DNA of 64,000 nucleotides. Source: Terrabacter terrigena (GTDB taxonomy: Bacteria; Actinomycetota; Actinomycetes; Actinomycetales; Dermatophilaceae). Location: assembly GCF_042676085.1 (NCBI RefSeq), contig NZ_JBHTKH010000001.1, positions 558,001 through 622,000 on the forward strand, in the 5' to 3' direction. A model generated the notes under the pieces. It searched no databases and was not told the origin of the DNA. It saw nothing but the letters and a program-made list of their open reading frames with translations. The position numbers were made by a program, and so were the translations under genes. Of the stretch, positions 16,991 through 27,016 are shown one piece after another; the first letter of the stretch is position 1, and each line of letters starts with the position of its first letter.

Positions 16991-17881
16991 ATGCCGACGA
17001 CCCGAACGGGCCCCACCCTCGCCGAATCCCGCGGCCGCGGGCTCTCACGCGGGCGTGCGCCGGCGCGCCGGCGTCGTCGCTGGGTGACACTGCTGGTCGT
17101 GCTCGCCCTGGTGGGTGGCGCCGGCTGGTTCGGTGCACGCTTCCTCATCTCCAGCGTGGTCAACCCGCAGTGCACCATCAAGGCGTCGGGCATGACCGAG
17201 ACCTTCGACCCCGACCAGACGGCGAACGCCGCGCTCATCTCGGCCCTGTCGGTCAAGCGCGAGATGCCGCCGCGGGCCGCGACCATCGCGCTGACGACGG
17301 CCTTCCAGGAGTCGAAGATCCGCAACCTGCGCTACGGCGACCGCGACTCCCTCGGGCTCTTCCAGCAGCGGCCGAGCCAGGGCTGGGGCACCGAGAAGGA
17401 GATCCTCGACCCCGTCCACTCGACGAACCGCTTCTACGACGCCCTCGAGCGGTTCAAGGGCTACGAGACGGCCGACATCACGAAGATCGCCCAGCGCGTG
17501 CAGAAGAGCGGCTTCCCGGAGGCCTACCGTGACCACGAGGGGCAGGGGCGTGTGCTCGCCTCCACCCTGACCGGGCACTCGCCGGCCGGGCTCACCTGCC
17601 GGCTCGACGCCGTCAAGCAGGCGGTGTCGCCGTCGCGGGTCATCGGTGACCTGTCGCAGCAGATGGGCGTCACCTCGGCGCGTGCGGGCGACGGCACCGT
17701 GACCGTCTCGGCCCGCAACGCGACGACAGCGTGGGCCGTCGCGCACTGGTCGGTGGCGCGTGCCGAGCTGTACGGCGTCACGTCCGTGTCGGTCGGACAG
17801 CGCGCCTGGGACCGCGACCGCGGCGACGAGGGCTGGTCGGGGGGCACGGCCGGGACGACGGTGACCGTCAAGCTCGGCTGA
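16991..17881 (+). CDS. membrane-anchored lysozyme/transglycosylase-like protein
   Basis: This 296-residue protein has a basic N-terminus (RRRRR), one membrane helix at about 33-53 and an external domain. The segment ALTTAFQESKIRNLRYGDRD followed by SLGLFQQRPSQGWG resembles the catalytic region of lysozyme-like goose or SLT folds, with Glu in QES as the candidate acid and the Q-rich loop shaping the sugar cleft. Such actinobacterial proteins are sometimes misnamed heavy-metal transporter. It starts 61 nt after dapD, so peptidoglycan precursor supply and wall remodelling may be linked. Enzymatic activity is inferred only. Confidence 0.6.
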   Translation: MPTTRTGPTLAESRGRGLSRGRAPARRRRRWVTLLVVLALVGGAGWFGARFLISSVVNPQCTIKASGMTETFDPDQTANAALISALSVKREMPPRAATIALTTAFQESKIRNLRYGDRDSLGLFQQRPSQGWGTEKEILDPVHSTNRFYDALERFKGYETADITKIAQRVQKSGFPEAYRDHEGQGRVLASTLTGHSPAGLTCRLDAVKQAVSPSRVIGDLSQQMGVTSARAGDGTVTVSARNATTAWAVAHWSVARAELYGVTSVSVGQRAWDRDRGDEGWSGGTAGTTVTVKLG

Positions 17882-17927
17882 CGGCATACTTCGGGCTGCC
17901 TGGCCGGGCCGCTCCCGCCGGGCACCC

Positions 17928-18278
17928 TCAGCCGGTGGCCTTGTCGAGGTGCTGGAGCAGGTCGTGCGCGGCCAGCTCGACGTCCTTGTGCCGCCACTCG
18001 GAGGCGCGGTACACGCACGCGATGAGGGCGGTCCGGTGCACGCGCCGCAGGTCTCCGTAGACGAAGGCGTAACGCGCCTTCGTGTCGTCGTTCGCGCCCT
18101 CGGTCAGGCCGAGGTGCCACGCGGCGTAGTCGTCCCACGAGTGCCTCTCCAGGTACGCGTTCTGCGCGGCCGCGTCGGGCTGCACCTGGCCCCAGTCGCT
18201 GTCGAGGACGTACTGCTGTGCGTCGATGAGCTCGCGGCACCGGGCGACGGCCGCATCGTTGACGATGTACTTGGCCAC
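17928..18278 (-). CDS. conserved hypothetical protein, small and soluble
   Basis: This 116-residue helical protein begins VAKYIVNDAAVARCRELID and contains HSWDDYAAWHLGLTEGAND, KARYAFVYGDLRRVHRTAL and EWRHKDVELAAHDLLQHLD. The pattern is well conserved in actinobacteria as far as I recall, but no function is known to me. It has no membrane segment. It lies downstream of gltA on the same strand, separated from it by a strong terminator. The GTG start is the only plausible one. Confidence 0.7.
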   Translation of the reverse strand: MAKYIVNDAAVARCRELIDAQQYVLDSDWGQVQPDAAAQNAYLERHSWDDYAAWHLGLTEGANDDTKARYAFVYGDLRRVHRTALIACVYRASEWRHKDVELAAHDLLQHLDKATG

Positions 18279-18290
18279 GCACCCATCATG

Positions 18291-18326
18291 CCGATGCCCC
18301 CGTCCCTTGCGGGGCGGGGGCATCGG
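18291..18326 (-). terminator. terminator downstream of gltA
   Basis: CCGATGCCCCC (18291-18301) pairs with GGGGGCATCGG (18316-18326), with further GC pairing inside. It starts 30 nt past the gltA stop and overlaps the region just upstream of the small hypothetical gene. Confidence 0.75.
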
Positions 18327-18355
18327 GTGGATCCGCGGTCGAGCCGGCGTGCTAC

Positions 18356-19636
<1,281 letters not shown>

Positions 19637-19779
19637 TGTTCCTCGCCTCCTGTCACTCCGGCCCAGAGACGCCGGACGTATCCGCGAGCGACGTTACCCC
19701 AGCGTGCTCCCGGCCGAGAAAACAGGTCCACCACCGGACCGGCCGCACACGCCCGCCGTGACTGGCGTGACGCACGGGG

Positions 19780-20904
19780 TCAGAGTCGCTCGCAGGCGGC
19801 GGCGATGCGCTCGTCGGTGGCCGTCAGCGCGATGCGCACGTGGCGGGCGCCAGCGGCGCCGTAGAACGCGCCCGGAGCCACGAGGATGCCGCGGTCGGCG
19901 AGGTCGGAAACCGTTGCCCAGCAGTCTTCTTCGCGCGTGGCCCACAGGTAGAGGCCCGCTTCGGAGTGGTCGACCCGCAGGCCCGCCCGGGTGACCGCTG
20001 CGAGCAGCTGCTCACGCCTGCGGGCGTATGCCGTGCGCTGCGCCTGCACGTGGGTGTCGTCGCGCAGGGCGACCGCCATCGCGTGCTGCACCGGTGTGGG
20101 CATGATCATGCCGGCGTGCTTGCGCACCTCGAGGATCGTCCTGACGATCGCCGGGTCACCGGCCACGAAGGCCGCCCGGTAGCCGGCGAGGTTGGACTGC
20201 TTGGAGAGGGAGTAGACGGCCAGGAGACCCGTGTGGTCGCCTCCCGAGACGTCGGGGTGCAGGATGCTCGGCGTCGAGGTGCCGAACTGGCCCTCGCGCC
20301 AGTCGAGCTCGGCGTAGCACTCGTCGCTCGCGACCACCACGCCGTGCTGGCGGGCCCACTGGACGACCTTGCGCAGGTGGCCGACGCCGAGCACCTGGCC
20401 GTTGGGGTTGCCGGGACTGTTGATCCACAGCAGCTTCGGGGTGGTCGACGCCGTGAGCGGCCCCAGGCTCGTCAGCGACTGGGCGACGACGCTCGCCGCA
20501 CCTGCGATGCGGGCGCCGATGTCGTAGGTCGGGTAGGCGACGGCCGGGATGCCGACGACGTCACCGGAGCCCAGGCCCAGGAGGGTCGGCAGCCAGGCGA
20601 CGAGCTCCTTGCTCCCGATCGTCGGGAGCACGCAGTCGACGGTGAGGCCGGCGACGCCACGTCGGCGCTCGAACCACTCGACGACTGCCTGTCGCACGTC
20701 GGTGGTGCCCACGGTCAGCGGGTAGCCGGGGGCGTCGGCCGCCTCGGCCAGCGCCCGGCGTACGACCTCGGGGGTCGGGTCGACCGGCGTACCGACGGAC
20801 AGGTCGACGATGCCCCCTGGATGCGCGACCGCCCGCGCCTTGTAGGGCGCGAGCGAGTCCCAGGGGAAGTCAGGAAGGTCGAGCCCTCTGACGGTGAGTG
20901 TCAC
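19780..20904 (-). CDS. dapC: succinyldiaminopimelate transaminase (class I/II PLP aminotransferase)
   Basis: This 374-residue fold-type I aminotransferase converts N-succinyl-2-amino-6-oxopimelate to N-succinyl-LL-DAP. It has INSPGNPNGQVLGV, the PLP-contacting Asp in VVASDECYAELDW, and the Schiff-base Lys in VYSLSKQSNLAGYRAAF. Actinobacterial DapC is commonly located after a ferredoxin gene, and the start overlaps the fdxA stop by 4 nt, as in the M. tuberculosis fdxC/Rv1178 pair. Together with dapD and dapE it gives three of the succinylase-branch lysine genes in this window. Confidence 0.88.
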   Translation of the reverse strand: MTLTVRGLDLPDFPWDSLAPYKARAVAHPGGIVDLSVGTPVDPTPEVVRRALAEAADAPGYPLTVGTTDVRQAVVEWFERRRGVAGLTVDCVLPTIGSKELVAWLPTLLGLGSGDVVGIPAVAYPTYDIGARIAGAASVVAQSLTSLGPLTASTTPKLLWINSPGNPNGQVLGVGHLRKVVQWARQHGVVVASDECYAELDWREGQFGTSTPSILHPDVSGGDHTGLLAVYSLSKQSNLAGYRAAFVAGDPAIVRTILEVRKHAGMIMPTPVQHAMAVALRDDTHVQAQRTAYARRREQLLAAVTRAGLRVDHSEAGLYLWATREEDCWATVSDLADRGILVAPGAFYGAAGARHVRIALTATDERIAAACERL

Positions 20905-21227
20905 TCGTCGTGCTCCTGCGGGGGCAGGGCCTCGATGAGCGGGTGGTCCTTGTCGATGACGCCGAGCTTCGCGGCGCCGCCGGGGCTGCCGAGGTCGTTG
21001 AAGAACTCGACGTTGGCGTTGTAGTAGTCAGCCCACTGCTCGGGGACGTCGTCCTCGTAGTAGATCGCCTCGACGGGGCACACGGGCTCGCAGGCGCCGC
21101 AGTCGACGCACTCGTCGGGGTGGATGTAGAGCGACCGCTTGCCCTCGTAGATGCAGTCGACCGGACACTCCTCGATGCAGGCACGGTCCTTCAGGTCGAC
21201 GCAAGGCTGGGCGATGACGTAGGTCAT
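20901..21227 (-). CDS. fdxA: 7Fe ferredoxin (3Fe-4S plus 4Fe-4S)
   Basis: This 108-residue electron carrier has cysteine patterns C9-x7-C17-x3-C21-x3-C25 and C40-x2-C43-x2-C46-x3-C50-P. These are the classic 7Fe arrangement with a long C-terminal tail (YYEDDVPEQWADYYNANVEF). It is translationally coupled to dapC, although no redox step is needed there; the pairing is conserved in actinobacteria. Divergent to the GNAT gene across about 60 bp. A GGAGGTCCCGCTCCCC stretch precedes the ATG. Confidence 0.93.
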   Translation of the reverse strand: MTYVIAQPCVDLKDRACIEECPVDCIYEGKRSLYIHPDECVDCGACEPVCPVEAIYYEDDVPEQWADYYNANVEFFNDLGSPGGAAKLGVIDKDHPLIEALPPQEHDE

Positions 21228-21276
21228 GGGGAGCGGGACCTCCTGTGGAGCGTTCGGGAGCGGATGCTGCACCGCC

Positions 21277-21289
21277 TAGTATGCCGGAC
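21277..21289 (+). promoter_or_regulatory. -10 hexamer for leaderless GNAT transcript
   Basis: TAGTAT (21277-21282) ends 7 nt before the ATG at 21290. This spacing predicts a transcript that starts at the A of the start codon and makes 21290 more likely than the in-frame ATG at 21281. A copy of the GTATGCCG octamer overlaps the hexamer. Confidence 0.5.
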
Positions 21290-22399
21290 ATGAACGGCGA
21301 GCCCACGCACGGCCCCACCGATGAGACCCACCCCGAGACGGGCTCCCAGACCGGCTCGGCGACGAGTGCTCCGGGCGGCACCGACACCCCCGGGCACCGC
21401 CTCACCGCGGGCCTGACCATCGGCAGCCGGGTCGTCGTGCGCTACCGCCTCGAGGAGGGCGAGGGCGCCGCCGCGACCGACTTCGTCGGCGAGCTCGTCG
21501 CACGCAACGCCGACTTCCTCGTCGTCGACACGAGGACCGAGCGGGTGAAGCTGATCCGCGCCGACGTGCTCGCCGCCAAGGACGTCCCGCCACCCGCGAG
21601 CCGCACCGGCCGGGCGCACGAGCGAGTCTCCGCCGACGACCTCGAGAAGCTGATGGCCAAGGGCTGGCAGGCGGTCGACCGCGGCGGCGTGGGCGACTGG
21701 GTGCTGCGCGCCTCCGACGGCTTCACCGGCCGCGCCAACTCGGCGCTCGTCGTCGGCGACCCGAGCCTCCCGGTCGCCAAGGCGATCGACTTCGCCGAGA
21801 GGTGGTACGCCGACCGCGGCCGTCCCGCGATCTTCCAGGTGCACGGCGCCAGCGGCTTCGACCCGGCGGAGCAGCCGGCCGTCGCAGAGCTTCTCGAGCG
21901 CGGCTACGTCGTCGGAGGAGGTCACGAGAGCTGGCAGCGCGTGCTCGTCATGACCGGCCTCTCGGCGGCGGTTCCCCCGCTCACCGAGCAGTCCGCACCC
22001 GTCACGGCCGATGCCCAGCTCCAGCTGGACTGGCTCACGACCTACGCCGAGCAGCGCCCGGTCGTGCCCGGCGCCACCGAGGCCGTCCTCACGGGCAGCG
22101 ACGGCCAGCTCTTCCTGTCGGTGCGCGACCCCGGCACCAACGCGATCATCGGCCTGGCCCGACTCGCGATCCACCCCGGCTGGGCCGGGATCTTCGGCCT
22201 GTGGGTGCACCCCGACCACCGGCGTTCGGGCGTGGCCACGACGATCGTGTCGGCGGCTGCGATGGTCGCGCGCGAGAACAACATGCCGGCGATGTACATC
22301 CAGGTCTCGGGCGACAACGCGGCGGGCGTCGCGTTCTGGAGCGACCTCGGCTTCACGGTGCACCACGAGTACACCTACGTCGCGAAGGCGTCGGCCTGA
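21290..22399 (+). CDS. GNAT family N-acetyltransferase, two-domain
   Basis: This 369-residue protein has an N-terminal half with a small beta domain (IGSRVVVRYRLEEGEG), a middle acetyltransferase-like region (DGFTGRANSALVVGDPSLPV) and a C-terminal GNAT domain with the acetyl-CoA loop VHPDHRRSGVATTIVSAAAM. The architecture resembles M. tuberculosis Rv0428c-type proteins that have two degenerate GNAT repeats. The substrate is unknown; small amines or protein N-termini are both possible. It diverges from fdxA. Confidence 0.8.
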   Translation: MNGEPTHGPTDETHPETGSQTGSATSAPGGTDTPGHRLTAGLTIGSRVVVRYRLEEGEGAAATDFVGELVARNADFLVVDTRTERVKLIRADVLAAKDVPPPASRTGRAHERVSADDLEKLMAKGWQAVDRGGVGDWVLRASDGFTGRANSALVVGDPSLPVAKAIDFAERWYADRGRPAIFQVHGASGFDPAEQPAVAELLERGYVVGGGHESWQRVLVMTGLSAAVPPLTEQSAPVTADAQLQLDWLTTYAEQRPVVPGATEAVLTGSDGQLFLSVRDPGTNAIIGLARLAIHPGWAGIFGLWVHPDHRRSGVATTIVSAAAMVARENNMPAMYIQVSGDNAAGVAFWSDLGFTVHHEYTYVAKASA

Positions 22400-22406
22400 C
22401 CGGTCG

Positions 22407-24134
22407 TCACGGCGGGGTGGCCGCCGGGTTGGTGCAGACGATCCTGTCCTCGGGGATGTAGTGCGTGCGCACCCACTCGCTCTTGACCAGCGTGGGTGAG
22501 CCGGGTCGGAACCACTGCCGGGTGACCGTCACGTCGAAGCCCGGGTTGGGCTGCTGCGGGTAGCACTTGAGGCCGTCGATGCGAATCGTCTTGGGAGGCA
22601 CGACGTTTCGTCGCGGACCCTTGACCGACTTGACGTCCCACGTCTTGGTGCTCCACACGCGTCCGTGGACGAAGCCGCCCTCGACCCACGTCTGGAGCAA
22701 CATCCCGTATGCCGTGTCGTTCCTCCACCTGTTGTCGACGCTCGGCCAGTACACCGTCGCCTCGCGCCCCTCGGGGTAGCGCGGGATGAAGAAGGCGTGC
22801 GCGGTGAACTCCTGGATGTCGGCTCCGGCGAAGTAGGCCATGTTGTAGATCACCGTCGAGACCTGGCTGATGCCGCCGCCCGTGCCACGCGTCAGGCGGC
22901 CGTTGATGATGACGGTGCCGTCGGCGTACCCCTTGTCGGTGGTGCGCTCGCCGAGGATGCCGTTGAGGCTGAACGTGCCTCCCGGAGGCACGTAGGTGCC
23001 GTTGATGCGCTTCGTCGCCACGACCAGGTTGTTCGTCCGGGTCGTGTCGTTGGTCGGGAAGGGGCTCGTGAAGTCGGCGACCATCGTCGTCACGCCCGCC
23101 TTCTGGGCGTCCTGCGTGGTGAACGGCGGGACGGCGACCGACGGTCGGACGTCGACCGTGCGGTCGGTGCCCGAGATCGCGGCCACGACGCGCTTGCCGA
23201 CGGCGTCCTCGTCGACAGCCAGACCGTCGACGGACGGCACCAGGCGCGGCTTGCCGTTGCCTGCCTCGAAGACCCAGCGGGCACTGCTCGCCGTGCGCGT
23301 CGTCGCCCGCACCTTGGTGGAGACGAGCTTCGTGAGGGCCTTCTCGTCGAAGGCCGGCTCGAGGCCGCCCGCGCCGTCGGGCACCACCGAGACCATCGAG
23401 GCGTACTCCGCGGGCGCGAGCAGTGCACGCGTGGCGCCGCTGACGAGAGTCAGAGGCCGCGACATCGCCGTGCTGCCGAACTCGTCGGCTGTCTGCTGGA
23501 CCGTCTCGGCGCTGACCCGGGGGTCGGTCTCGCGGACTGCGGCCGTCGCCTCGGTCGACTCGGGGAACGCCTGGCGCAGGGCGAGCTTCGTGGCGGCGAT
23601 GTCGAGCGTGCGGCCGGGCACCGGCAGGTCGACGGCCACGGAGCCGCCCGGGAACGTCACCCGCCCCTCGACGGGCTCCACGGCGACGCTGGGCGCGAGC
23701 TTCTCGAGGTAGGCGGTCAGGCGGTCGTCGTCGCCGTTCGTGAGCAGGGGCGCCTCGACAGACCCGGTGAGCTTGTCCCAGACCCGCCTCGGGTCGAGCG
23801 TGAAGCCGGTGAGCCCGTCGAGGGAGCGGTCGGCGTCGATGCGCAGCCCGGCGTCGCCCGGCACGACCTCGACGGGGTCTGCACGCCCGGGCACGGTCAG
23901 GGCGATCGGCGTGGCCAGCAGCGAGCGTGACCCCTTCTCGATGGACGCCCGCGCCGCCTCGGGCGTCATGCCCCCGACCTGGATGCCACCCACCGACATG
24001 GACGCCGGAACGTGCTGCGAGGACCAGGTGCACAGCCCGGCGTAGCCGCCACCGAGCACGACGACGGCGACGACGAGGCGCAGCACGGTGGAGCGGCGCT
24101 CACGGCGAGGGTCGAGGTACGGGTCGTCGGACAT
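22407..24134 (-). CDS. VanW family protein with peptidoglycan-binding-like domains
   Basis: This 575-residue protein has a single N-terminal membrane helix (about 19-38) and a large external part. Two PG_binding_4/YoaR-type repeats occupy about residues 45-330 (GGIQVGGMTPEAARASIEKG). A VanW domain follows (NGTYVPPGGTFSLNGILGER, GRLTRGTGGGISQVSTVIYN, and FTAHAFFIPRYPEGREATVY). A G5-like tail ends it. VanW proteins are linked to vancomycin-type clusters and wall assembly, but their reaction is not defined. It sits 110 nt after mshB on the same strand. Confidence 0.88.
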   Translation of the reverse strand: MSDDPYLDPRRERRSTVLRLVVAVVVLGGGYAGLCTWSSQHVPASMSVGGIQVGGMTPEAARASIEKGSRSLLATPIALTVPGRADPVEVVPGDAGLRIDADRSLDGLTGFTLDPRRVWDKLTGSVEAPLLTNGDDDRLTAYLEKLAPSVAVEPVEGRVTFPGGSVAVDLPVPGRTLDIAATKLALRQAFPESTEATAAVRETDPRVSAETVQQTADEFGSTAMSRPLTLVSGATRALLAPAEYASMVSVVPDGAGGLEPAFDEKALTKLVSTKVRATTRTASSARWVFEAGNGKPRLVPSVDGLAVDEDAVGKRVVAAISGTDRTVDVRPSVAVPPFTTQDAQKAGVTTMVADFTSPFPTNDTTRTNNLVVATKRINGTYVPPGGTFSLNGILGERTTDKGYADGTVIINGRLTRGTGGGISQVSTVIYNMAYFAGADIQEFTAHAFFIPRYPEGREATVYWPSVDNRWRNDTAYGMLLQTWVEGGFVHGRVWSTKTWDVKSVKGPRRNVVPPKTIRIDGLKCYPQQPNPGFDVTVTRQWFRPGSPTLVKSEWVRTHYIPEDRIVCTNPAATPP

Positions 24135-24244
24135 GGGGTCTCCGGTCAGCGGATCGGCTGCCACGAAGGTAATGCCCGAAGCCCTGCTTTTCGGCGAGGC
24201 GCGGCCCGAGTCGTGGGCCGTGGCGCGATCGTCGCCCCCGCGGG

Positions 24245-25177
24245 TCAGTCGAGGAGGTCGGTGCCGTGGCGGCCGGTGGGCTGCCAGGTGAGGGGGTCGA
24301 CCTGACGGAAGCCCTCGCGCCCCGTGGTGCGCACCGCCACGAGGTTCGACAGGGCGTGCACGTCGTCGCTCGCCACGAGCACCTGCGTGGCATGGGCGCG
24401 CAGCGCGTCGTTCTTCACGGCCCGGGCGGCGTCGTCGTGCACGACGTGGCTCACGGCGTCGTCGTCGACCACCGAGGGTGGGACGGGGTGGTCCGCCGTC
24501 GGCACGACCAGCGCCGGGGCGTCGGGACCGGCCGCACCGACGACTCCCCCGAGCTCGGGGTCGTGCCACCACGCGTCGGTGGCCAGCAGGCCGGGGTCGG
24601 CGGCAGCGAGCCAGGCCCGGTCCTCGCGCACCCACCCGATCGGCGTGAGGATCTCGTACGTGCGGGCCGGCAGCTCCGACGCGTCGAGCTGCTGAAGGGC
24701 ACGTCGGGTGACCCGGTGAGTCTGGATGTGGTCGGGGTGGCCGTAGCCCCCGTGCTCGTCGTAGGTGACGACGACGTCGGGACGCAGACGACGCATCACC
24801 TCGGCCACGAGGGCACCGGCCCCGTCGAGCTCCGCACGGGCGAAGGCGTCGGCGCGGGCAGCAGCCGGCGAGCCGGCCATGCCCGAGTCTCGGTAGCGGG
24901 ACAGCCGCCCAGCGGATGCGTCGGCACCGAGGACGTGCATCGTCGCGCCGACGCGCGCCAGGGCCCGCGTGAGCTCACCGTGACGGTAGGGGCCCAGGCC
25001 ATCGGCGGGGTCGCCCTCGAGGTGGGCGAGGGCCGGCGGGATGACCTCGCCCTCCTCGCCCAGCGTGCACGTCAGGACGTGCACGTCGTCACCGCGCGCC
25101 ACGTGGTGCGCCATCGTGACGCCGCAGGTGAGCGTCTCGTCGTCGGGGTGGGCGTGGACGAGGAGCAGGCGCGCCAC
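24245..25177 (-). CDS. mshB: N-acetyl-GlcN-inositol deacetylase, mycothiol biosynthesis
   Basis: This 310-residue LmbE-like zinc deacetylase makes GlcN-Ins, the second step of mycothiol biosynthesis. Zinc-binding motif AHPDDE (residues 10-15) and the downstream HPDHIQTH are present, with the substrate loop YDEHGGYGHPDH. The full-length and GTG start match actinobacterial MshB. Its presence shows the cell makes mycothiol, which confirms an actinobacterial origin. The order mshB-lpqW-typA matches M. tuberculosis Rv1170-Rv1166-Rv1165. Confidence 0.93.
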   Translation of the reverse strand: MARLLLVHAHPDDETLTCGVTMAHHVARGDDVHVLTCTLGEEGEVIPPALAHLEGDPADGLGPYRHGELTRALARVGATMHVLGADASAGRLSRYRDSGMAGSPAAARADAFARAELDGAGALVAEVMRRLRPDVVVTYDEHGGYGHPDHIQTHRVTRRALQQLDASELPARTYEILTPIGWVREDRAWLAAADPGLLATDAWWHDPELGGVVGAAGPDAPALVVPTADHPVPPSVVDDDAVSHVVHDDAARAVKNDALRAHATQVLVASDDVHALSNLVAVRTTGREGFRQVDPLTWQPTGRHGTDLLD

Positions 25178-25233
25178 GGGTGTCCTCTCGTTGGGTCGTT
25201 CAGCGGACGTAGGGCGTCACGGCCGCGCCGCCG

Positions 25234-27009
25234 TCAGCGCACCGACACGGTGGCGATGTCGACGATGCCGCCCACGCTGTGGTCCTCGTAGGACCGCACG
25301 CCCGCCCCGTGCAGGTAGAGGGCCTTGGTCGCGGAGAGCGCGATGTAGCCGACCTGGCCGCGGATGGTGCTGTCGGCCTGCTCCCACACCTTCGCCCGGG
25401 CAGCAGGGTCGGCCGTCGCGTCGGCCCGGTCGATGAGCGCGTTCACGGCGCTGCTCGAGAAGTAGCCGACGTCCTGGCCGGGGCCGGACGAGTCGATGTT
25501 GATGCGCGGGTCGAAGAGCGCCGGCAGCACACCTCCGGCGGACGGCCAGTCGGGGGTCCACACACCGCGGAAGACGTCGTAGGAGTCGACTGAGGTCGGC
25601 TTCTCGATCTCCTCGTAGTACTCCTCGGGGGCCACGCCCTTCAGCTCGACCTCGAAGCCCGCGCGCTGCCACCCGGCGACCAGGGCGGCATACGCCTTGT
25701 CGGCGAGCACCGACCGCGCGTACACGAGGCGCAGCTTGACGGGCAGCCTGACCCCCGCCTGCTGGAGCAACCTCCGGGCTGCCTCCGGGTCGCCCTCGAC
25801 GCCGTTGCCGGCCGAGGGTCTGACCGACTCCGGGTAGACGGCGGGCGACAGGATCGACCACGTGGGCGTGCCCGCGCCCTCGCCGCCCGTCGCGGCCACG
25901 TAGGTGGCGCGGTTGGTCGACGCGGCGAGCGCCTGGCGCACCGCGGGGTCGGACATCGCCTTGCTGCGCATGTTGATCGCGAGGTAGTCGACGTTGCCCG
26001 TGTACGGGAAGGTCAGCCGCGCCTGCAGGTCGGTGCCCGCCTGGTTGCGCAGCGTCGGGCTCGCCTGGACCCACGAAACCGCGTACGCGTCGTCGGCCTG
26101 CTGGTTGAGCAGCCGCTGGATGACCGTCGCCTCACCGAGCCCCGAGGTCACCTGGATCTCGTCGGGGTAGGCCCGCCTGATCGGGTCGGTGCGCGGGTCC
26201 CAGTGCTCGTTGCGCACGAACGTGCCGCCCTTGCCGACGACCCACGGCGCCTTGAGCCGGTAGGGCCCGCTCGACATCACGGCATACGAGGCCTTGTCGG
26301 TCTTCGTGTCGGCCGACGGCTTGCGGGGTGCGAACTCGGGCAGCGCCACGATGTGCGGGAAGTCCGGCTCGGCGTCGCGCAGCCTGAAGGTGACGGTGCG
26401 GCCCTTGCACGAGACGGCGCGGTCGAAGTCGGCCTGGTGGGCCGTGTCGGACGGCCCGGCGTACACCGGCTTCTCGAGGCCCTCGGCCGTGACCCGCGTC
26501 GGCATGTCGAGCAGGTAGCTCGCGTAGTTCGTGCCGCCGACGTGGGTGCGCCGGTCGAACGTGCGGGCGACGCCGTGACGCACGTCGTCGCACGTGATGG
26601 GTGTGCCGTCCTGCCACTCGAGGCCATCGCGGAGGGTGAAGCTCCACGTACGCGCCCCGTCGGACGGGGTGCCGGTGTCGGTCGCGAGGTCGCCCTGCAC
26701 CTCGCGCTGCCGGGCCCCCGTGCCGTATGCCGTCAGGCCCCGAACGAACGTGCGCTGGGCGAAGAACGCCTCGGGGCCGACGTACATCAGCTGCGGGTCC
26801 CACGTCGCGATGGTCCCGGCGACGAGCACCTGAAGGGTGCCGCCGGCCTGCCCGCCCGTCGAGGCCGACGGCGCGGGCGGCACGGCGCTCTGCGTAGAGG
26901 TGTCGGCCGTGCCCGTGCACGCCGCGGCACCCCCTGCCAGGAGAGCAGCCCCGACCCCGACGGCCAGCGACCTCCTCAGCCCGCGTCCGACGCGCACCAC
27001 GGCAGGCAC
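25234..27009 (-). CDS. lpqW: LpqW-like lipoprotein, ABC peptide-binding (SBP_bac_5) family
   Basis: This 591-residue protein has a basic N-terminus and a lipoprotein-like signal ending in LLAGGAAACTG, so Cys is the probable lipidated residue. The body is an oligopeptide-binding-protein fold (YASYLLDMPTRVTAEGLEKP; FVRNEHWDPRTDPIRRAYPD; VGYFSSSAVNALIDRAD). In mycobacteria LpqW, located next to typA, does not import peptides but steers lipomannan and lipoarabinomannan synthesis through PimE. No transporter genes are adjacent here, which supports that reading. The GTG at 27009, 8 nt after the typA stop, is the likely start. Confidence 0.8.
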   Translation of the reverse strand: MPAVVRVGRGLRRSLAVGVGAALLAGGAAACTGTADTSTQSAVPPAPSASTGGQAGGTLQVLVAGTIATWDPQLMYVGPEAFFAQRTFVRGLTAYGTGARQREVQGDLATDTGTPSDGARTWSFTLRDGLEWQDGTPITCDDVRHGVARTFDRRTHVGGTNYASYLLDMPTRVTAEGLEKPVYAGPSDTAHQADFDRAVSCKGRTVTFRLRDAEPDFPHIVALPEFAPRKPSADTKTDKASYAVMSSGPYRLKAPWVVGKGGTFVRNEHWDPRTDPIRRAYPDEIQVTSGLGEATVIQRLLNQQADDAYAVSWVQASPTLRNQAGTDLQARLTFPYTGNVDYLAINMRSKAMSDPAVRQALAASTNRATYVAATGGEGAGTPTWSILSPAVYPESVRPSAGNGVEGDPEAARRLLQQAGVRLPVKLRLVYARSVLADKAYAALVAGWQRAGFEVELKGVAPEEYYEEIEKPTSVDSYDVFRGVWTPDWPSAGGVLPALFDPRINIDSSGPGQDVGYFSSSAVNALIDRADATADPAARAKVWEQADSTIRGQVGYIALSATKALYLHGAGVRSYEDHSVGGIVDIATVSVR

Positions 27010-27016
27010 CGGTCGG

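Noticed and set aside
25234..27009. lpqW gene as a peptide importer component
   Set aside because: No permease or ATPase genes are adjacent, and its position next to typA and mshB matches the non-transport LpqW of mycobacteria.
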